NCBI RefSeq assembly: GCF_901933205.1
Contig: NC_044573.1
Coordinates: 28,517,493 to 28,581,492 of the forward strand
Reading direction: 5' to 3'
Length of the DNA: 64,000 bases
DNA from: Camarhynchus parvulus
Lineage: Eukaryota; Chordata; Aves; Passeriformes; Thraupidae
In this document: in pieces, positions 12,677 through 24,480 of the stretch
Layout of the letters: every line of letters starts with the position of its first letter
Position numbering within the stretch: position 1 is the stretch's first letter
Made by a program: the position numbers and the translations under genes
Notes under the pieces: generated by a model
The model's input: only the letters and a program-made list of their open reading frames with translations
What the model was told of the DNA's origin: nothing
The model's database searches: none

Positions 12677-13435
12677 AGCAGACAATATGAAGATTTAGCA
12701 TAGATTAGGCTTTACATTTAAGGGGGTGACAGCACTATTGTCAATTAATCCTACAGATGATAAACTCTGAGAGCACTGCTTCTGGCCTGAATTTCTCTTG
12801 GTACCTTTGTCTGTCTATGTTGAGGATTCAGATAAAGTTGGAAATCAAGATTACAAAGTATGTTTATATAAAAAGTACATTCATTGTCATGCAAAGCAGC
12901 ATCTTTAAAGAGAGAGCTAAAGCGAGAATCATCTGAGTACATGCAGATGTTGCCCACACAGATGTTTATGCATGAGCTAGCTGGGTACAGTCTTCTTGCA
13001 AGAAGAAGCCTGGTGCCCTTGTCATTAATTCCCTCCTGAACTATTTGGCCAAAATCGGTCAAACTAACCACATACTCAGAGCAACCAGCTCACAAGTGAA
13101 CATCTGTGTATTGATGTCTAAATATAGAGAAATCCAGAACAGTGTGTTTGCCCAAGAGTCCTGCGAGGGTAGATTCACAATAGCACACAATAATATACTT
13201 GTTTAAAAGTATTTACTGTCCTATAGTCACAGATGTAAGTCAGCCCGAGGTATAATACAGCCTTTGCCTCCACAGCACTCATGCTCTGTTGGCACACCTT
13301 GGTGCCCATATTGCTATAACTTTGCAGATATAATTACCCATATTTGCTAGACAACAGTGCAGATATGATAGCAAGTTTATGCCACCATTTATGTTTTCAC
13401 TAGTCTCATGCATCTCCCATGCTCTTTGCAGGAGA

Positions 13436-13461
13436 AAACAAGTATCTTAAACAAGTATCTT
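13436..13461. repeat. Exact tandem duplication, 13-bp unit x2
   Basis: AAACAAGTATCTT occurs at 13436-13448 and is immediately repeated at 13449-13461 with no mismatch. It is a short slippage-type duplication with no visible function. Confidence 0.85.
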
Positions 13462-14512
13462 TTTCTTCAGCAAGCTCAGAGGGCATCTTGCGCTCTGGTT
13501 CATCTGGTAGAGCTGGCAGTGTTGCACAAAAATACAAAAAGCAAGAAAAACAGGAAATCTTGTGATTCCTTTCTCTAAAATAAGGTTTTAAAAGCCATTA
13601 GAATGATCCTGTGTCTCTGTTAGCCACCACATATCCTGGCCAGTTTCCAAAACAATGAGCATCACCCTCATCTCTGGAAAACTGGTTCTCATCTGCAATG
13701 TCAGCTGGCAGGAGGGGGCGAGAAAAAGGAAACAAACCAAAAACATCCTACAGAATTAATTAGGAGTTTGGAACACAATTTGCACCGAAGAAGGAAATGA
13801 ACAGTATGCTCACACATCATTGAGGAAATACATTGATCCCTAAACAGAAATCACATCCCTCTCCTTCCATATCCCTCCAGTACTTCCTAAATGTATGCCT
13901 ATAGTTCTTACCAATCACTCGTCTTCTAGCCAGGGTGATGCAAATATGAGTGTAGGATACTAAATGGCCCTGGGGCATCTGATGGGTCCAAAAAATATTT
14001 TTTATATTTCTCTTTTTAGAGCTGAATATGTTTCGTTCCTTTGAACTCTTTCCTTTCTTTCACTCATTTTCTGCATGTTTTTTTTTAAAGACATGCATAT
14101 TTTCTTGGATGCAGGTTTTCTCTGCAACATTCCATCATGAGAGATATTTTGAAATAAAAGAAAATGGAATAATTCATTTTTTATGCATCACAGTTTTGGA
14201 TCCAAATTTTATTCATTCATTTACAAATCCATTCTACTTATCCAGCTAATTTCACTTTCTTTCCCAATTATACCAAATCAAATTATTATCCAGAGTTAAA
14301 AAAAATTACTTTATTTTGATTCTTTTTTCCTGATTTAAAAAAAAAAAAAGCAAACCACTTTTGTCAGGAGCTGAGTGCCTTCCTAGCTAACACATCAGTT
14401 ACCTTTTCTTTGGGTGCATCCCTCCATTTCTTTACACCACCTTTGGGTACTCACTGCCACAAAGTGATCAGAGGCATTCACGAGAAGTTATACCTCACAG
14501 CAGCCAAGGTTC

Positions 14513-14555
14513 TGTAAGTGGGAGAGCAGTGATGTAAGTGGGAGAGCAGTGATGT
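14513..14555. repeat. Exact tandem duplication, 20-bp unit x2.1
   Basis: The unit TGTAAGTGGGAGAGCAGTGA is found at 14513-14532 and 14533-14552, followed by the first three bases of a third copy. The copies are identical. Each unit contains a TGTAAGTG sequence that resembles a 5' splice site, so the duplication doubles a cryptic donor-like motif. Confidence 0.9.
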
Positions 14556-15451
14556 GCCAGCACAAGAGGCAGCACACATCAGTGGAGACACACCAAGAAT
14601 TTGGAAGGCTCAAGCTCTACCCCTAACTCTGCAATTTTAGGTACAGCATGTAGCAGTTTGCACATCAGTGAACTGGAATGGCTTTTATTTTATTTCCTTC
14701 TTAAAATACTTATTGATCTTACAATTTAAACTGCTAAGAAATAAGGGGAAACAAATAGGTAATCCTGCTAAAAAAAGCAAGGTTATATTGTCTAATAAAG
14801 ACAGTATTTTGTTCCATACCATGCATTTTACTGGTCTTTTCTCTAACTAGGTAAAAACTACATACAAATAGCACTGGCTCAGGGCTTTTTAGACAATTAA
14901 TATTTCAATTTCTAAAAGAAATAATGATATAGATTTAAAATAAAAATACCACTAGTATCAGAAGGCCATATAATATTGGAAATCTGGTAGTATGCTTAAG
15001 TTTAAGAACCTACAAAATGAATATTTCTGAGTTTGAAAGATCAATCAAAGCTTGATCAATACCTAAGTGTCCGAGAGGTCAATATTGGTACCAAAGTTTT
15101 TTAACTCGTAACTAAGCCTGTAAAAGAAGTAGATAGCAAGTTATTGAGAACTGATAAAGGTGAAGTTATTTCAGCTAATAACAGCCTGCAGAGGATAGTG
15201 AAATTCCCCAGAGGTACTTAAAGTCATTGGAGCTCTAGGTGGCATGGCGGCAGATTAAATTTATCTTGGATAAGCAGGAAATAGTGTACATTGACACAAT
15301 AAAAAATCAAAGTCACTGACAGTCTCTAAGCCCAGATGCTGCTCCAGTGGAGAAAGAAGTGGAGGAGCCAGCACAAGTAGATCAGAAAGAGATGATGAGT
15401 ACAGTTAAAATTACATGGGTTAGACATGAGGAATGATATTCAAAGTAAAGC

Positions 15452-15472
15452 GGGGGAGGGGAGGGGAGAGGG
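15452..15472 (+). repeat. G-quadruplex-type motif
   Basis: Four runs of three or more G lie in 21 bases: GGGGG, GGGG, GGGG and GGG, separated by A, A and AGA. This fits the usual G3+N1-7 quadruplex pattern with very short loops. It is isolated in AT-rich surroundings with no visible promoter elements. Confidence 0.7.
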
Positions 15473-15691
15473 AGAATTAGGGACTCGGGATTCATGGGTA
15501 ATGATAATTGTTGATGCTGGAAGGGAACTTCTTGAAATATTTGTAGAAAAAATTGTAGGACATATTTTAAAATATGAAAGATTCAAATAAAAATATTTTA
15601 TTATTAATATGAACAACTGAAAGGCAAAATAAAAGGAGAACTTGAGAAAAATATAAACATAAGGAAACCCATGAGTAAGTTATTGACTGCA

Positions 15692-15905
15692 ATGAGGTCT
15701 CACCTCAGTCTCCCTTTCTCCAGGTGAACAGACCAAGTGACCTCAGCAGCAACTCGTACGACTTCCCCTCAAGAGACCCTTCAACATCTTTGTGGCCCTT
15801 CTTTGGATGCTTTCTAAAAGCTTTCTCGTATTGTCAAGTCCAAAACTGCTCACAGTACTAGAGGTGAGAGTACACCTAACAGAGAAACCATAAATATAGC
15901 AGAGT
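15692..15905 (-). mobile_element. CR1 LINE fragment, antisense, internal part of the 3' half
   Basis: The plus strand shows the complement of the CR1 ORF2 C-terminal region. It begins 'aggtctcacctcag', continues 'ctttctccaggtgaacag', then 'catctttgtggcccttctttgg', and ends in a block beginning 'caaaactgctcacagtac'. These blocks appear in the correct CR1 order. The 3' end, with its octamers, is missing and so is everything upstream. It is moderately diverged, with no usable frame. Confidence 0.7.
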
Positions 15906-17157
15906 TTAAGCTTCAGTATTTTTTCTGAATGGAGGTCGCTTGCTGAATCACAGACTTATGTTAGGCATTCAACCTACTGGCTGCTACTCTCTGTTATAAA
16001 GCAAATGCAGACGCATGCTGGTAGAAAAAGCTCCTTGAATCGTCTCAGGAAAAGCTGCAATGACATTCCCTATTATGCTTCACAATAGGAGTTTCTCTTG
16101 ACTCTCTTTGCTTTATTCCTCAAATCAGAAAGAGAAGGAGAAAGAAAATACTTTTCCTCTAGTTGACTGAGTTTCAGAGAATGTCAGGTCTAGTCTCTCT
16201 TGCTTTCCTTAGGATTGCCCAGATGGCTCCTTTGAAATGGATGTGTCTAATTTTAGAGCAAGAAAGAGGAAAAGAAAGCTAGAGAAGCTAAAGCAAGGTG
16301 ACTTTTCCCTGCATGTGTTGGTACGTTAAGATTCTGTGGCAAAATTTTTCTTTTTCTCTACTTGACTCTTTCTCTAGTCTCTTTTTTTTTTTTCTCTGCA
16401 GATAAGCACGTTTGTTAACTTTAATGAAGGACAGAGACTGAAGTACAGGGACTGCTCTGTGTTTTATTCATGTGGAATTCTCTTAAGTATGTAAAGGACT
16501 CATTTGCTTTACTTGTTTTCCGTGGCCATCCTGAGAAAAAGATGCATCAAAACCATCATAATATCATACTAAATGGGAGTAATGGGGCATGAATTTCAGG
16601 TTACTGAGGCGGCTGCTCATGGAAGTGAAACAATAAAATAATACATGCTGTTATTACAGCTGTGTGCATTTTGTTTTTGAACACGTGTCTCATGTTCAAA
16701 ACTAATCACTGTAGATTTTGTGTGACTTGACTTTCTTCTCTTTAACACAACACAAAGTGGCATACACAAATAAAACAATGTGGCATACACAAATACACAA
16801 ATGAAGTATCTTTAAAGTAAAAGCTGTATAATTAGAGCCAAAGAGCTGAAACTGCTTCAGACAAAGGATACAGATTTCAAGTGAACTTGAATTCAAGATC
16901 TTTGGCATTCTCATCTTACAACTAGAGTACATGGCAGAGGTGCTTTATAGTTGTTTGCAAAATGTTTTAGATAATTTATTGTTCAGTTTGTACAGCCCTT
17001 TGTAATAAAAAAAATCAGCCTTTTAAAGAAGGGTCTATTGTGTAGAGTAGGTAAAAGCCTAAGAAAAAACAGGAGATTGCAAACTACAGGCAAGTAAAAG
17101 AGTTTTGTATTTGTCATGATTGTTTTCCAAAGAATAAGATCCTCACAACAAAATCTC
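15906..17157. other. Non-coding DNA with a possible splice acceptor at 16401
   Basis: No gene was recognised. A run of about 12 T followed by CTCTGCAG ends at 16401 and forms a textbook-like 3' splice site. A GTATGT donor-like motif follows at 16487, leaving an 85-bp interval that is open in one frame. A 16-bp direct repeat (GTGGCATACACAAATA) occurs at 16757 and 16780. Confidence 0.45.
16757..16795. repeat. Short direct repeat, 16 bp, period 23
   Basis: GTGGCATACACAAATA occurs at 16757-16772 and again exactly at 16780-16795, separated by seven bases. It is a local duplication with no visible function. Confidence 0.8.
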
Positions 17158-17251
17158 CCAAGACCTTCTTAGTTCCAACAACCCTGCCATTGGCAGGGAC
17201 ACCTTCCACTAGCCCATGTTCCTCAAAGCCCCATCTAACATGGCCTTGAGT
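17158..17251 (-). mobile_element. CR1 LINE fragment near 3' end, antisense
   Basis: The plus strand carries 'agttccaacaaccctgccat', 'ggcagggacaccttccac' and 'caaagccccatctaaca' followed by 'tggccttgag'. This is the antisense of the typical avian CR1 3' untranslated region. Identity to the remembered consensus is high over about 90 bases. The terminal octamers are not preserved at the 17158 side, and the copy stops abruptly at 17251. Confidence 0.8.
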
Positions 17252-20200
17252 TATGAAAAATATAAATAAAACAGGGGCTTTCTATCAAAAAAATGTGTCT
17301 ATTCCAAATGGCTCATTTGGGAATTTGATGAAGATTAGCAGGCAAAGAAATGAGCTCAGACAGTGTTTCATGTTACTGAGATGAGTTTGTGCTATTAATT
17401 AAAATGAAACTTATTGCTACCTAAAGTTTCTCTGTTCTATCTTCAGTACCTTAGTAAATTAATTTTCTGAAGTCTTCTCCGTTCAAACTAAGGAACATTA
17501 TGAAAGATGATCATTTTTCTCTATGCTAGTTTGAAGGGTAATTTACAAGAGGTCTGGTGGAGGCTAATGCTGGAACTGATTGACTCTTATTGGCTCTGGC
17601 CTTACCAAGGTAAAGGGGCAGCTGAAGCCTGGGATTAAGGACAAATTGACAGCCACTGTGTCATCTCCTTCAAGAACATCATTACCCTGCATTCCCAGGG
17701 AGATGGGTGCAAGGCTCTGTGTTTTTCTCTAGGCACTGTCGGATTATTCAGTGAAGTGGGTCTTTGAAACCCTGATGATGCATTTTTAATATAGTTTTTG
17801 GCAAAGGTATGCCTCAGCACTACTGAACTGCAGGATATTTTCCATACGTTGTGTTGAATGAGTGGGGTTTTTTGAGTAAGAACAGGATGATATCAATGTA
17901 CACTTTGCTGTTAATAACCATTAACACTGGACATTGGACATGTATACCAAATAAAGGTCCTGCTCTTGGGACTCTGATTTCACTGGAAAAGACAAACCCT
18001 TTGCTTCTGCTGGTTTTGTTATTACTGAATTCACTAAATGCTGTCTTTTTCTGATTGTTTCTATATAAAGGATATACATCTTGGAATAAATATTTACATA
18101 GAAATATCATCTAGTTTTTCTTCTAGAGAGCTAGCCATTTTCAATAGACTGGAGCTATGATGAGATTTGTGAATATTAACATGCAAATATTACAGTGAGT
18201 CCCATTTACAAGAATGGGTATGAATTATGCATTTGTAAGTCAATGTCCCAAGATTTCTAATGTACACTTGAGGATATTTGCAGCTGCAGTACAACTGATG
18301 CTAAATACAGTAAGTTTAGAATTTTTGTTTTCCATTTTTTGCCTGGTTTTCTCCTTCAGATTCTTTTTATTTCAGATGCTAACTATGACTGTCCTAGAGC
18401 TCCCCAGTGTACACCTATGCAAACTGAATTTCCTCTTACATTTAAAAGGCACAGAAAATAGCTCAAAGAAAGCTTCCTATTAAGGAATGTGGTGGAAAAA
18501 TGCCAGCAGATAGTGATTCTCATAGCAAGAGATCCTGAAGACGAAGGCTAGCACAAAAGAGACCGAAAGTTGAGATCCAACAGTGTTGTGAAGAATGCAG
18601 CCAGATCCATATCCATATCTATATCCATATCCCTCACATATCCAGAGAAACAAAGGCTCTGGATTCCACCAGCTCCCTTGTAAGTACTAAAACAAAAGAT
18701 TCACAGGCTTCTCAGAAATCCTCAGCTCCTATTTTCCTGTTTAGGGACCAATTTTCCAAGGAGCAGGATAGGAGAGTTAGAGTAGTCTTTGGTACCTGGA
18801 CTGAAATGCACCTAGACAAAAGACTGTTCTAACTTCTGCTCCATTCCACCTTCACAGCCTAAAGCCCTGAATTACTCCACCTGCACATTTCTCAAAAACA
18901 TCTTGAAGCCTGCAGACTCAAGAGGTCCTCAGAGCTTATGACAGTCCAGTTGCCAAAGAAATCTTTCAAAAAGTCCTGTCCTCTTGCTCTTAGCAATATA
19001 CTATGACCATGCTATAAGAAGGTATTCCTTTGTAAAAGTATTTTCTTATGATAACTGTTATTTTTACATTATTTTTCAGCTGATACCATATATGTTTGAA
19101 CATGGGAAATAGTCAAGCAAACAGCTTAGATTTTATTGCCACAGCTCAGACTTTTGACATCACACATCATTTGATAGCAGCTTTTCATCTATATGCCTTT
19201 CTATGAGAATAGGTAGACTTACATATCTCTTTTAATTAGCAACAGCATTCCACTGCCACTTGTGCCAGTAAAGTTTTCCAAAACTCAGTGGAACAGCGCT
19301 GGCAAAACACCTTGGACTTCTGACTTTACTGTTATGAAGAAAACCTGATAAAAGAGAGAATACAGAAAATAAATTCCACAGAGAATAAAATAATAGCATT
19401 GTACAACAGCGATTCTTGTCTCATAGATTATGGACTAGTGGCTGTCTGGGAGACTTTGACATTGGAAAGTGGTCCATGAGATGATCATAGAGAAAAAATT
19501 AACAAAGGCAGTCCCACCCATAGTCACTCAGGTGGAGACATAAAATGGGAAATGAAAGGAATAAAAGAGAAATCCTTAACTTAAAAGTAACTTAATTGTA
19601 AATGAAAAGTATTGTGGCAACACTGCAAAAGGTGGAGCAGGGATCTTCCTCAGACAGAGTAAGTGCCTATGGAATTTTTTTTAAAGGCTAAATTGTGTTT
19701 TGATTAAAGAAAGTGGTAATATTATACAACATATTGAGAATGGGATGTTGGATGTTGGCAGTAATGTTGGGATGAAGTACATGATTATTACAGTTCAAGA
19801 CAACAGTTTCTAATAGTGGTTGGTGCAGAAAAAATGTTAGGAGACTGGCTTCAAACTATTTGTGAAAGGAAAATCTGCTTTAGAAGCAAGGGACAAAATT
19901 TGCTGCCAGCATTATTCACACTACTTCATTTAAATACATGGAATTACACTTGATTTAGTTGTAGAGGTCTTGCTTTTTCCTCTGGAAGATACTAGTGTGC
20001 TTTGGTTTGCAAAAATACAAAATGTTTCCATTTTAAAAAATCAGCTTTGGCAGTTTTAGCCTCCTCTCCATTGTATCACTGTATCAGTGAGTTTTCAATG
20101 AAACATTTTTTCATAAGGAAACACTAGTTTATGTTTGTCAGAAAAGGCCCATTCTGAAAAATTTAAAATTTCAAAAGAGGTAGTGAAAACAAACTTGTCA

Positions 20201-21327
20201 ACTCATATGAGATTCTGTGAATTGTATAACGAAGTCCTCTTTTTTGCTTTAACATTTCAATGAACTCATTGTGACAAAGAGGGGGAACTACCAAGAGTCA
20301 GCCCTGATTTTATTTCACAGATATATTTTGTGTTTATTATCATTTGAAACAGCAAACAGAATGTAAAACACCTTGAAAGTTGCCTTGAAAAGGAGAAAAT
20401 AGTTATAATCAGATGCCTCTGAGCTCAAAATCTAATCTATCCACTGCCTCCCACGTGGCAAGCATGGTATCTCCCACTCTTGTCTTGCCACATGAGGTTA
20501 TTACCCCTACTGGTAATCATTGTATCAGGCCCTACCTTTTCTATCACTCCATTAAGTCAGCACCTTAAGGGTTAAGGAAGAAACTTTGTCAGAGGAGTTT
20601 TCTGAGAACTGTTAATTTGCAGCATTCTATTTAAAGAACACGTCTGCTCATCAGAGGATAATCTCAGAAATCTGTGGGTTTGCAAAGTGGCAGGTACCCA
20701 GCTCTCCCTTGGCTGAAAACAGCAGAGATTTACTTTCATATCTACCTCCCACGTACAGGAGCTTTTGCCTTGGTTTTTGTGCTCAACTCCTCATGACAAG
20801 GCATTTCAGGCTGTGCGTCTGAAGTTTGTTGGAAGTTTCTTTATAGGTTCAAAATGAAGGATGCTGAGCCAAGCGCTCAGGCTTTCTGTAGAATTTAGAC
20901 ATGGGTACATATATGATGAGGGGTTGGTCTGGAGATTTGTGCTCACTAATTTCAGGTTCAGTTGTTAGCCACTAATGCAGCCATGCCATCTCCTCACTTG
21001 TTCCTGCTGTCCTTCTTTGAACATATCCTGGCTTTGCTAATTACCTTTTCCAGCTGAGTTCCAGAAATTAACACTTTGTCAAGATGTGGAAATAATAAGG
21101 ATTGAAGTCTCTAAGTTATAGTCCAATAAATAAATTGTAAGATAGATTAATTGTGATTTGTGAGCCAACACAGATCACTGGTCTGTGTCTTACATATCAA
21201 AACTTATCAATGTCCTCAAATAGATGTCCTTGTCAGGTTTGGGTAGCTCTTGGTGAGCCAAAAAAAAAAACCCCAAAATGCAAAATTCACACTTACTATG
21301 TCCATTACATGCTCAGAATTAATTTTT
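17252..21327. other. AT-rich non-coding DNA, no gene seen
   Basis: Open frames stay under 97 codons and match nothing recognised. A degenerate ATATCC repeat lies at 18602-18644. An imperfect inverted repeat (CACGTGGCAAG at 20452 against CTTGCCACATG at 20484) is present. The tract at about 19990-20190 is rich in AAAATTT/TTTC blocks like the one near 9 kb. A run of 11 A is found near 21260. Confidence 0.55.
18602..18644. repeat. Degenerate ATATCC hexanucleotide repeat
   Basis: About six imperfect copies of the unit ATATCC (with TATATC variants) are present. It is a short, interrupted microsatellite. Confidence 0.8.
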
Positions 21328-22050
21328 ACAGAATCCCAGAATGGGTCAGGTTGGAAGGCACCATGATGAGTCACCTGGCCCAACCTCCCTGCTCAGGCAG
21401 GGTTATCCTAGAGCACACAGCACAGGCACAGGACTGTGTCCAGACAGTTCTTCAGTATCTCCAGTGAGATATCTCCACAACCTCTCCAGGCAACCTGGGC
21501 CAGTGTGTGGTCACCCACGCAGAAAACAAGTTTTTGCTCATGTTCAGATGGAACTTTTTGTGCATCAATTTCTGCCTATTGCCTCCTGTCCTGTTGCTCA
21601 GATGGAGCAGGGCCTGGCTCCAGCCTTTTGGCACCTCCCCTTCAGATACTGATAGACATTGGTGAAGCTCCTTCTCAGTTGTGTCTTCTCAAGGCTGACC
21701 AGGCCCAGCTCCCTCAGCCTTTCCTGGGAAGAGAGATGCTCCAGTGCCTTAATCATCTCTGTTGTCCTCCGCTAGACTGGCTCCAGCAGCTCCATGTCCC
21801 TCTTGTCCTTGGGAGGGCAGAACAGGACACAGCACTCCAGATGTGCCTCACCAGGGCTGAGCAGAGGGGCAGGATCACCTCCTCGACCTGTTGGCAGTGC
21901 TCTTCCTAATGCACCCCAGGATACCATTGGCCTCCTTGGCCACAGGACACACTGCTGGCTCATGGATGGCTTGTTGTCCGCCAGGACCCCGAGGTCCTTC
22001 TCCACAGAGCTGGTCAGCCCCCAGACTATACTAGTGTATGGTTACACCTG
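21328..22050 (-). mobile_element. CR1 LINE, antisense, 3' end plus ORF2 C-terminal part (about 720 bp)
   Basis: This is one of the two best-preserved CR1 copies here. The 3' end is at 21328 (plus strand 'cagaatcccagaatgg' then 'caggttggaaggcacc'). The element runs on the minus strand to about 22050, where it is truncated, the usual 5' truncation of CR1. Minus-strand translation at 21772-22005 shows clear reverse-transcriptase C-terminal similarity: a start reading EKDLGVLADNKPSMSQQC, and AHLECCVLFCPP before KDKRDMELLEPV. The reading is broken by small indels, so it cannot encode an active enzyme. Plus-strand open frames over this span are antisense shadows. Confidence 0.92.
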
Positions 22051-24193
22051 ATTAATTTTATTTTTGATATTTAGTACAAATCTCTGCTCCTGGCAACTGC
22101 CTGAAGAGGACCTCAGTGGCTCTGGAAGGGAAGGCATGAGTAGTCCCAAGACTTCCTGCTGGCCTTCCCCCAGAGCTGTTTACCCTGTACTGCCAGGCAC
22201 TGCTCAGGAGTGAGGTCAAAAACAGACCCAATGCCCTGGGGCTGAGGTAATGAGTAATGAGGACTCCATCCCAAGAGCGCTTGTGCTGGCCCTGTCCCCC
22301 CACATTCCAGAATGCCCCCACCTTGGCTGGCCCAGGCCAGTCCCTGGGAGGCTGCCCTGGATGAGGTCAGGCCTCCCTGAGCCTGGGATGGAACATGAAA
22401 TATTGCATTGCATTGCATATATTGCATTTCATTAATCTAATCATCTAGTTACATGAGAATACTTTTACCTATCTCTTTCTCTTTTTTAGTCAGACATAAA
22501 TTGAAACTCATATTCCAGATCTCTGCACTTCTGGGCCACAAAGCATACAGATAGAGGTAGTTCATGCAGGGCACATTTCCGCTTTGCATAGGCACTGCCA
22601 GATCAGCCGCACTATCAAGAAGACCTTATCACCTGCAGATGGCTCCTATTTTAAATTGTCACCCAGTGTTCCAGCAGTCTCTTTTGGAAGCCATGCTGTT
22701 TCACATGGCATGTTTTGCACAGCTGGCCAGGGAGAGACAAAGGGGAACAGAGACAGCCCTGTTCTCAAGGCCAGGCAGAACTCTTGGAATTTTCCTCCCA
22801 AAGGTGGCTGTATGTCACAACTCTGCCACCATTTGCACCTCAGCCTTGTTCTTTTGACTTCTACAAAAGGTAATCCTTGTAGCTGATGCAACAGACACGG
22901 AGACTCAGGCTTGTTCAAGGCTTACAAAGCTGCATAGAAATTACCTACATGAGGAATGAGCTTTCCTATTCACTGTGAACCACACTCAGCTGGAAGCAGT
23001 ACATACATAGATGCCAGACTGACCCATGTCTGTTTTTTCCTTCTTTCTCAGCGTAATTAGCCACTAGCTTTTCCACACCAGGAAGTAGCAGTTGTTGGGA
23101 CAGTTCCCCTCTGGAACTGTCCCTCAACAAGAGAGCTTAATATTCCTATTTGCACCTTCTTAGCTGCTCACACTCTGTGAGGAAAAGCCATGAAGGATGT
23201 TAGTGGGAATTCTGATGAGACGGTACTTTGCAGTCACCCGTATCTCTGAGAGTGCTCAGGATCAGCTCTGCTGAAGAGGAGGACAGCATGACTTTTTGTT
23301 CTCTTTGTCTCAGGCTTCATCTGCAGTGGCCCTGTCTTTGTCGATTAAAAATTATTTCTTATCTACATGATGCCAGAGTGAGATTGGCAGCCCACAGGAA
23401 AAGCGCTTCATGCAATGGTTATGTTTTCCTGCTTTATATTTTTCTCTCAGTAAGTTTGGCTAGATTCTCTGACTCCTAAAGCAGCAGCAGACAGATCTGA
23501 TCACTGAATTGAGGACAGATGAATAATAAGTGATAATGAGCTCTGCAACACAGCAAGGGGCCTGAAAGTGGAAACCTCTGCATCAGTGGAGCTGGAATGG
23601 AAAATTTTGTTAATGAAAAATTGGTTTAGACTTTATGCATGACTCTACAAGCAGCTGGGCTTGCTGGAAGCACAGGGAGTGCAGCTATTCTACTAGTTAG
23701 ACCTTTTCCTCTCTACCCTTGTTTTAATTAACTGGAGACATTTGATATGAAAACCTTTTACTATCTCTCCAGATCACACGTAGGTACGAGCAGGAAGCTC
23801 ATCCTGTGCTTTGTCTGGCTGGCAGTCATGGAAGAGCTGCTTTTGCTGCAGTCAGCAGCAGTGGGTATCATGAATTCAGGCAGACTTTTTTTCTGATGAC
23901 TGTATTCACAAGCAAAAGAAACTGCACAGAAATCAGAGGGCATTGAAATAAATCTTTTTCTTTTTGTCCCGCTTCCCCTTTCATAGTTTGTGAACTCATT
24001 GGAGTCATTCAGAAGGGTGTAAAATCCTTGAAGACAAGGAACACAAAATACACACCTATAAATATTTGCATGTTTATATATAGGCAAATGTATATGCATA
24101 AATTGTAAACAAACACATGCATAATATACAAAAATGTATGTGTACAAAGGTGATTTCTGCTGGCATCTACCCTTAAATATTGTTCAACACACG
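22051..24193. other. Non-coding DNA with a GC-rich patch at 22080-22400
   Basis: The patch at about 22080-22400 is clearly richer in C and G than its surroundings and carries overlapping open frames of up to 104 codons on both strands, none recognised. It ends in a short TTGCA repeat. From 22440 to 24193 the sequence is ordinary AT-rich DNA, with one minus frame of 128 codons (23761-24147) that looks like chance. Confidence 0.5.
22402..22428. repeat. Short TTGCA pentanucleotide repeat
   Basis: Three uninterrupted TTGCA units are followed by one more after a TATA spacer. It sits just beside the GC-rich patch. Confidence 0.75.
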
Positions 24194-24480
24194 TAGAATC
24201 ATTAAGGTTGCCAAAGACCTCTAAGATCACTGAGTCAAAGTGTTAACCCAGCACCATTTTGTTCACCACTAAACTATATCACCTAGTGCCACATCCACAT
24301 CTTTTGAACGCTTCCAAGGATGGTGATTCCATCACTTCCCTATGCAGCCTGTTCCAATGCCTGATCACCCTTCCAGGGAAGAAATATTTTCTAACATCCA
24401 TCTAAACCTCCAGCTGTGCAACGTGAGGCCGTTTTTTGTCATTTTTCCACTTTTACCTGGGAGAAGAGACCACATGTCCT
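24194..24480 (-). mobile_element. CR1 LINE 3' end, antisense
   Basis: The plus strand begins with the decayed 3' signature 'tagaatcattaaggttg', then 'ccaaagacctctaagatcac'. It continues through the 'gttaacccagcacca' block and 'cagcctgttccaatgcc', and ends near 'cctgggagaagagacca'. The order matches the CR1 subfamily that carries the 'acccagcac' block. About 285 bp remain, with the normal 5' truncation and no coding capacity. Confidence 0.88.

Larger units (their letters stand above)
11216..15690. other. AT-rich non-coding DNA with small tandem duplications
   Basis: No gene is visible. Open frames reach only 106 codons (12751-13071, minus) and match nothing recognised. The stretch holds three exact short tandem duplications listed separately (12631, 13436, 14513), an A run near 14336-14349 and a G-rich run near 15452. 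T-rich sequence dominates 13990-14340. Confidence 0.55.

Noticed and set aside
21436..21909. 157-codon plus-strand open frame
   Set aside because: It lies antisense inside a CR1 copy whose coding strand is minus.
22880..22950. Possible third antisense MIR relic
   Set aside because: Resemblance is limited to about 35 bases and not distinguishable from chance by eye.
23761..24147. 128-codon minus-strand open frame
   Set aside because: Its first third is Tyr/Cys/Ile-rich from CATA/TATA-like DNA. No domain was recognised.
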